Both the position numbers and the translations under genes were made by a program. A stretch of DNA of 64,000 nt, taken from positions 1,790,501 to 1,854,500 of the forward strand of contig NC_012862.1 of assembly GCF_000026945.1 (NCBI RefSeq), in the 5' to 3' direction. Source of the stretch: Candida dubliniensis CD36 (taxonomy: Eukaryota > Ascomycota > Pichiomycetes > Serinales > Debaryomycetaceae). Position 1 is the first letter of the stretch. Every line of letters begins with the position of its first letter. Shown here in pieces: positions 59,373 to 64,000 of this stretch. The notes beneath the pieces were generated by a model. The model was not told the origin of the DNA, did no database searches, and was given only the letters and a program-made list of their open reading frames with translations.

Positions 59373-60089
59373 GATGATGTGTTGTTGTTGTTGAAGAAAA
59401 AGAGGAAGAAAAAGTATTGAAATTTTTTTTTTTTTGGGAGTGTTGACGGATTAATATGTTGGACGAGAAATGGACACGAAAAAAAAAAATTACGTGTTTC
59501 TTAGATTTTGGATGGTGCACGCAAAAGTATTTTTAGAAGGAAATGGTGGTGGTGCTGGCGGAGTAGGTTGTGCGCCATTTTTGTGTAGCAGCCACCAGCC
59601 CACGGTGGTGAAAAGAAATATTTTGCAAGGTACCATGTGCCTGGACAAGGGCACGCACACTACACGATAGACGTGTTCCGCCCAGTATAGGAAAAAAAAA
59701 TAAAAAAGAAAGACTCTTTCTTTCTATCAGCACCAATAGGCGAGTCTTTGTGAATGTTGGAATTGGACACCTATGTCAGTAAGTGACGACAAAAAAGGAC
59801 TTGAGTATTGTATTTTTTTGTGCCGGATCTTGAACCCATAAACTCACACTAACAGTATATGGGTCTAGCTAAGAGTATAATGTTAGAACAGAGTCAATGT
59901 AGTGTATAATAACCAGTAGACGGTTTCTAGATAGATCAGAGTTGATGCTATTTCTGGTATTTGGTTCGGTTGATGCTTAACTTTTGTTCATATTTGGACA
60001 ATAAGCTACACCAAAAACACACAAACTACTCTACGGATAGATCGAAAACTAGCCCTTGGTAGAACTAAAATACATACGTAAATGACATT
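59373..60089. other. Gene-free start of the repeat island
   Basis: 717 bp holding the SRB1 promoter (A/T runs, CGCC/GCGC-containing segments near 59571 and 59690) followed by sequence with no ORF. The base composition shifts away from the flanking coding blocks. I find no tRNA. A possible LTR beginning TGTTGGAAT was considered and not accepted. Confidence 0.4.
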
Positions 60090-60171
60090 GCATCGGTACA
60101 AGCAATCATTTGTAGAACATCTAGCATCTGTACAAACTATCATCCGCAATTAGGGGGTGACAAGCACCCCC
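60090..60171. repeat. Repeat module, copy 1, ending in GGGGGTG/CACCCCC hairpin
   Basis: GCATCGGTACAAG (60090) and GCATCTGTACAA (60124) are 34 bp apart. TCATCCG follows 16 bp later (60140). The module ends in the perfect inverted repeat GGGGGTG-ACAAG-CACCCCC at 60153-60171. The same spacing recurs in copy 2 near 61,353. Confidence 0.8.
60153..60171. repeat. Perfect 7-bp inverted repeat, 5-nt loop (hairpin 1)
   Basis: GGGGGTGACAAGCACCCCC: the arms GGGGGTG and CACCCCC are perfectly complementary around ACAAG. The GC-only character stands out in AT-rich DNA, and an identical 19-mer occurs at 61423-61441. Confidence 0.9.
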
Positions 60172-60306
60172 AGGAAGAATAACTTGATTTGGATTAGACA
60201 TACTTTTTTGAAATGGTGCACGACCTAAGATTGACCCCCAAAAAAAATTTCATCATTTCAAAACAATTTATCGAAAACAACTGGAATAGAAAGCACACAT
60301 GTTGGA

Positions 60307-60995
60307 ATGGGAAAGTCACTAGTGCCAGATCATGTTGAGGAGTCGTTTTTCGCGTCCACTACCCAGATTGGGCACTTGCTGGATATCACCCAGAGTATCA
60401 GTAAGCAAGTGGGATTACGATATACTCGGGTTATACGTTTAATGTGAATAGAGTTTGCGTTGGGAGTTTGATTGGTCAGCACGTTTACATTGGCAGCCCT
60501 ATTAAGTTTGAGGATAGTTTTACACATTTGTGGAGATGGGAGATGTGACGCAAGGCTTGCACCTGATCGATATGGAGAGTGTTGAGGCGAATACGCTCAA
60601 CGGGGCATGTCAAAACTTATATTCCTAAGGCCGTTCTTGCGAAGATGGAAATAAAGGGCAGGTATGTGGCTATCCAGTTAAGTTTTGAGGTTGAGTTTAA
60701 AATACAAGCTTGTGAAGGATGGCAATAAATATGATGGAGGTTAGTCACGATGAGGTGATGATAAGGGTGATCTTAGAGCAGGAGAAGCCAGTACTGGTAG
60801 AGCTGCCATTATGTTGATCGAGAAGTGCAACGGTTAAGTTACGAGCAAAGGATAAGGAGTTTACTCATCGAATGGGGATACTGTTCATTTTGGGGATATC
60901 TTGTGAGAAACAGGATCGAAAATACACAGATAAATTGCTCAAAAATAAGTTTTGATCTTAACAAATATGGAACAGATCAATTGATTAGAAGTTAA
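60307..60995 (+). pseudogene. Decayed protein-coding sequence with frameshifts, unidentified
   Basis: Coding-like, GC-richer sequence is spread over changing frames: an open segment from the ATG at 60307 to the stop at 60445, another in a different frame at about 60438-60548, a third at about 60539-60628, a fourth at about 60609-60729, and further pieces to about 60990. Each successive piece begins where the previous frame closes, as in a gene broken by several small indels. Pieces read, for example, 'KSLVPDHVEESFFASTTQI', 'FNVNRVCVGSLIGQHVYIGS' and 'TYIPKAVLAKMEIKGRYVAI'. I do not recognise the parent. No reconstruction was attempted beyond noting the frames. Confidence 0.5.
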
Positions 60996-61286
60996 ATGAA
61001 ATCTACTGTAATCGATTAAAAACAAACAAGTCTATTTGCGAGGAAACAACAAACAATCAACTGTATTTGATTCATGTATGAATCTTAAAAACGAACAATT
61101 GTAGTTGATTATTCTCTAACTCAAAACAAACAGCTCTACTTGGCCTGTCTATAAACCTAGAGAATAAACAACTATATCTGGCTCGTATATCAATCTAGAA
61201 ATTACAATAGCGTTTTTGGTTGGCATGTGAAGCTACAACAAATATACTCAAACTGACTACTCTAAAGGTTTTCTCAACCCTGAATT

Positions 61287-61441
61287 GCATCCGTTCAAGT
61301 TCTCTCTACACCTGGATTGCATCCGTACAAGTTAGACATCCATAACTCTGTTGCATCCGTACAAGTTAGACAGCCGTAGCTGTGTTGCATCCGTACCAGT
61401 CTTCATCCGTACAACATCCTGAGGGGGTGACAAGCACCCCC
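61287..61441. repeat. Tandem GCATCCGTACAAG repeats, copy 2 of the module, with hairpin 2
   Basis: Units starting GCATCCGT occur at 61287, 61319, 61353 and 61387 (spacing 32, 34, 34 bp), then TCATCCG at 61403 (16 bp later). The identical hairpin 19-mer follows at 61423-61441. One more related GCATCTGTAC lies at 61460. The last two units and hairpin have the same spacing as copy 1 (34 then 16 bp), although the intervening bases have diverged. Confidence 0.85.
61423..61441. repeat. Perfect 7-bp inverted repeat, 5-nt loop (hairpin 2)
   Basis: Identical in all 19 bases to the hairpin at 60153-60171, while the neighbouring repeat units have diverged. This suggests that the hairpin itself is under constraint or recently homogenised. 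Confidence 0.9.
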
Positions 61442-61658
61442 AATTTTCAATAAGCTGGGGCATCTGTACGGTATGCCGATTGGTGTGTGTACTTACCAAG
61501 CAATACAAAAAGAAAAAACGAACAACCAAAAAAAAAAAGACCAACAACAACAACAACTACTCTTCACCAGAAGGGGGCCCAGTCATGGGCAAACACCTTT
61601 CAAAGAGAAACTACCAAGACAACTTATTATTGTTATTCCAAATTTATCATTTTCAATA

Positions 61659-62976
61659 ATGGAGGATGTTATTACAAATATTGGCAATATACCATCGAAA
61701 GCAAGTGAGTCCTTTGCGTTCAGTTTTTACATACAAGTACACCTTGGAGGCCCGTTTATAAAACACTAGTGTCTTCATATTATTGCATTCAGAGAGTTTA
61801 AGTTTCGTTTTTAATTATGATAACCAAGCCGCTGACCATGGCAAAGAAGTTGGCGGAAAAGCTGCCACCGCCACCACCGAAGAAGGGGAGTACCAAGACG
61901 GGCACGTGTGGCCACCAGTTGGCCAAAGCAAAAAAGAAATAGAAATGGAGCCCAATGAAGATACCGACCGTGAGTTGGAGGAGTTGGAAAATATGGTTAA
62001 CTATGTTAAGAGCATTGGAGCAAGCCAATGGCCTGCGATGCTCAACAGATTAGATGGCGCCAGTAAGGCGTTTATTAGAGAATGTGTCTCCGACATGGTG
62101 ACAGACAAGTATACTGGTGACCACACCAATGTGGTCGATGAAAGAGACTCGGATGGAGGTTACTTTGAACAACAAGAGGCCATCAAGGTCCACTTGAAAA
62201 AAACCATCCCAAATACTATTAGAGAACAAGGAGCCAACTCCGACATGGAGAAGGCATTACTTTACGCAGCAGAAAATGACTTATTCAGAGTAAGATTTAT
62301 GCCAGATGGTACATACAGAATTATCTACTCACAAATTGGAGAAGAATTTTCAGATAAGTTTCCAGAGTTAGATTCACAAATGGCAATTGAAAGCCATTTA
62401 GAAAAATACCCAGAAGTCCAAGTGGGTAAAAACAAATACAAGGTGGTTGTTAAAAACAACCATCACGACAACATCGGCATCTACTGTTTTCTCCACCCAG
62501 CCGAGGAGTGGAAAGTTGAAAAATTAATACATGCCTTTTTTGATAACAAGAGGGACGAATGGATGCCAGCACTCAAGCTGGCAGCAAATATTACCACTAC
62601 AGAAGAGAATATCGAATTTAGCATTTTGAAAAGTGAAGTGAACAATGCAGATGAATTTACAAAACAACCTCTTAAGGCTGGCAAGTATGCTACGTCTTAT
62701 TTTATGATTGGATGGTCCGGAAACAAGGTTCCAAAAAAGAGCAGATACTTTTGGAAACATCACAAATTAGATTTGGTATCCACTGCCAAATATTGCACCA
62801 ATTCCCCTACTTTATTCCATACAAGATGGTCTTGTAAACACGGCAACCATTGCTTCCGTTGCAATCAAAACGGACATGCTACAGGGAATCATTTCAACAA
62901 TCCAGCAAAGCAAGATTTTGAAATCCATAAAAGGTGGGAATTCGTTTGTTGGTTGATTCCAATCGTTGTTGGTTAA
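61659..62976 (+). CDS. Gag/ORF1-like protein with variant zinc knuckle, possibly spliced and truncated
   Basis: The frame is open 61783-62976 but starts at TTG. The first in-frame ATG is at 61945 (344 aa). Alternatively, an exon from the ATG at 61659 spliced at 61705-61792 (GTGAGT...CAG) joins in frame and adds an N-terminus, though the branch point is weak. The protein is charged and helical ('EDTDRELEELENMVNYVKSI', 'YRIIYSQIGEEFSDKFPELDS') and near the C-terminus has CFRCNQNGHATGNH, a CX2CX4HX4H zinc knuckle with His instead of the last Cys. This recalls retroelement gag/ORF1 proteins. The last 55 codons overlap an antisense ORF. It is probably part of the RB2-type repeat or a retroelement relic. 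Confidence 0.5.
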
Positions 62977-63564
62977 ATCGGCTTGGGGAAAAATACGTTT
63001 AATCTGAATTGCAATGTCATCAGTAGTAACGAAGACTGGTTTAGGAACATTGGCCAGAGTAGCCAGTTGATTAGTACTTAACTCTGCCATTTGGTCCCTT
63101 AAAGCAGTAATCTGCTCTTGGAGATCCAATTCCTTGTCCTGAGCTTGGGCCATAATATCCGAAGCGTGTTGAAAACGTTCGTCTTCAAAACGGACACGCT
63201 TGTTATAAGCTTCTTCAAAGGCTCCGACTTCCTTTTCCAATTCGGGAGTTTCTTGTTCAACGTCCTGGACATGAGACTCCAACTTCATAGCAGCAGAATT
63301 GAATTTTTGAAAGTCACGCGCTTCCTGTTCACGGGTTTGATTGATACCCTGTGCTGTTTGCTGTTCATATCGACTAGCAAATTGATTGAACATTTCCATC
63401 ATCTGTTCTTGGAAGGCCTGTAACTGTTTGTTGACACTCGCTTCCACACTTGCTTGAAAGGCCAAATTAGTAGCATTAGCGGAGGTATCGGTAGTAGCTG
63501 AAGTGGACGTATCAGATGAAGATGGGGATGGACTCTTTGGTCCAGATTTATTTGTTTGACTCAT
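62812..63564 (-). CDS. Coiled-coil protein, possible FGR6-family (RB2 repeat) ORF
   Basis: 250 aa from the ATG at 63564. A Ser/Thr/Pro/Asn-rich head (1-35) precedes a long coiled coil (about 40-165: 'QLQAFQEQMMEMFNQFASRYEQQ', 'LESHVQDVEQETPELEKEV', 'DKELDLQEQITALRDQMAEL') and a short hydrophobic/acidic tail. The last about 55 residues are antisense to the zinc-knuckle ORF and look less natural than the rest. FGR6-family genes of C. albicans lie in RB2 repeats, and chromosome 3 carries an RB2 without the full major repeat sequence. The assignment is by location and remains unproven; a retroelement ORF is the alternative. Confidence 0.5.
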   Translation of the reverse strand: MSQTNKSGPKSPSPSSSDTSTSATTDTSANATNLAFQASVEASVNKQLQAFQEQMMEMFNQFASRYEQQTAQGINQTREQEARDFQKFNSAAMKLESHVQDVEQETPELEKEVGAFEEAYNKRVRFEDERFQHASDIMAQAQDKELDLQEQITALRDQMAELSTNQLATLANVPKPVFVTTDDIAIQIKRIFPQADLTNNDWNQPTNEFPPFMDFKILLCWIVEMIPCSMSVLIATEAMVAVFTRPSCME

Positions 63565-64000
63565 AATTAAAAATAACTGATAGATAAAGTTGCAAAAAGG
63601 AATTTAAACAGGTGTTCCGTAAACGGTATATAAAATTTGTGGTAATAAAAATTAATACAAAGGAAAATTATTTGGGGTGGGAAAAATTATTTTTATTTTT
63701 TTGTGTGAGGTTTTGTGGGTTTTGTGTTGTTTTTGTGTGTTTTATAATAGCTGCAGGTTGCGAAAAAAAAATTATTGCGAAGGTGTGGTTGTATGTTTTT
63801 TTTTGTTTGATTGATAACTAATATTGTCAATCAATAATCATTTTATTTGAACTAGTTGTCGATCAAAAGGTGAAAATGATTTTGATTGGCTAGGAACTTG
63901 TCTTTGAAAAGCGTTCAATCAAATTTGTTGAGTTTTTTTTCGTTTTTTTTTTTGTTTGTTAGAATGGAAATTTGTTAAAAAAAAATTTTTTTTGTGGTTT
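63565..64000. other. Gene-free right end of the window
   Basis: 436 bp with G/T-rich runs on the plus strand (63660-63800), an A/T block and an A9T8 junction near 63978-63994. It is presumably the upstream region of the minus-strand ORF. No gene or RNA is visible. Confidence 0.4.

Noticed and set aside
59826..59838. GGATCTTGAACCC resembling a reverse tRNA B box
   Set aside because: One base too long for the B box, with no A box or cloverleaf around it. No tRNA was supported anywhere in the window.
59755..60308. Possible solo LTR between two TGTTGGAAT motifs (59755 and 60300)
   Set aside because: TGTTGGAAT resembles Ty-like LTR starts, but I found no matching inverted CA end or target-site duplication; two 9-mers are weak evidence.
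59373..64000. Complete major repeat sequence (RPS array/HOK)
   Set aside because: No kilobase-scale tandem RPS units or SfiI-type GGCCNNNNNGGCC sites are visible; at most an RB2-like segment is present.

Overview
This window is nuclear DNA of a yeast of the CTG(Ser) clade, most likely Candida albicans chromosome 3 or the matching region of a very close relative such as C. dubliniensis. It is AT-rich and gene-dense, with long A/T homopolymers in leaders, a few tiny introns, CAA/CAG-rich glutamine tracts and no bacterial features. The gene content (TCC1, FUM12, translin, the cap methyltransferase CCM1, FBP1, ZCF34 and SRB1/PSA1) matches what I know of C. albicans chromosome 3. One site reports the genetic code directly: codon 250 of FBP1 is CTG in the motif YIG-x-MVADVHR, where fructose-1,6-bisphosphatases carry serine. 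All CTG codons here should therefore be read as Ser.

Layout. (1) 1-2696 is a long gene-free leader region of TCC1. (2) 2697-30142 holds about 16 compact genes: a Tup1-partner TPR protein (TCC1), a HAD phosphatase-like protein, two small unknown proteins, a WKF-domain ribosome-biogenesis factor, CAND1/TIP120, RIT1, SPT2, mitochondrial fumarase, a mitochondrial helical-repeat protein, RAD4, a PQ-loop membrane protein, HIR3 (which needs a micro-exon), translin (which needs an intron), an FSH serine hydrolase and the mRNA cap methyltransferase. (3) 30143-35096 is a 5-kb gene desert upstream of a Q-rich C2H2 regulator. (4) 35097-59372 holds about 19 tightly packed genes: SGM1, UTP9, an epoxide-hydrolase-like protein, BIK1, NUP159, an unknown, FCF2, SEC61, a small unknown, FBP1, MCH1, ZCF34, a small coiled-coil protein, TIM8, a possible TTI2, a pseudouridine glycosidase/kinase fusion, a chalcone-isomerase-like protein and SRB1. 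Many convergent pairs are 3-20 bp apart or overlap by 4-14 bp. (5) 59373-64000 is a repeat-rich accessory island. It has two diverged copies of a 34-bp-periodic repeat module, each ending in a perfect GGGGGTG/CACCCCC hairpin. The first is followed by a decayed gene, the second by a zinc-knuckle ORF that overlaps an antisense coiled-coil ORF. I infer that this is the RB2-type repeat of chromosome 3, where FGR6-family ORFs live.

Functional themes are chromatin and transcription control (TCC1, SPT2, HIR3, ZCF34, C2H2 factor), ribosome biogenesis (WKF factor, UTP9 and FCF2, each with RRPE- or PAC-like promoter motifs), Golgi/ER/nuclear-pore/microtubule functions (SGM1, SEC61, NUP159, BIK1), mitochondria (FUM12, TIM8, helical-repeat protein, chalcone-isomerase-like protein) and carbon or cell-wall precursor metabolism (FBP1, MCH1, SRB1). 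I saw no tRNA, rRNA, CRISPR array or intact transposon. Protein lengths are conceptual, and introns were placed by eye.
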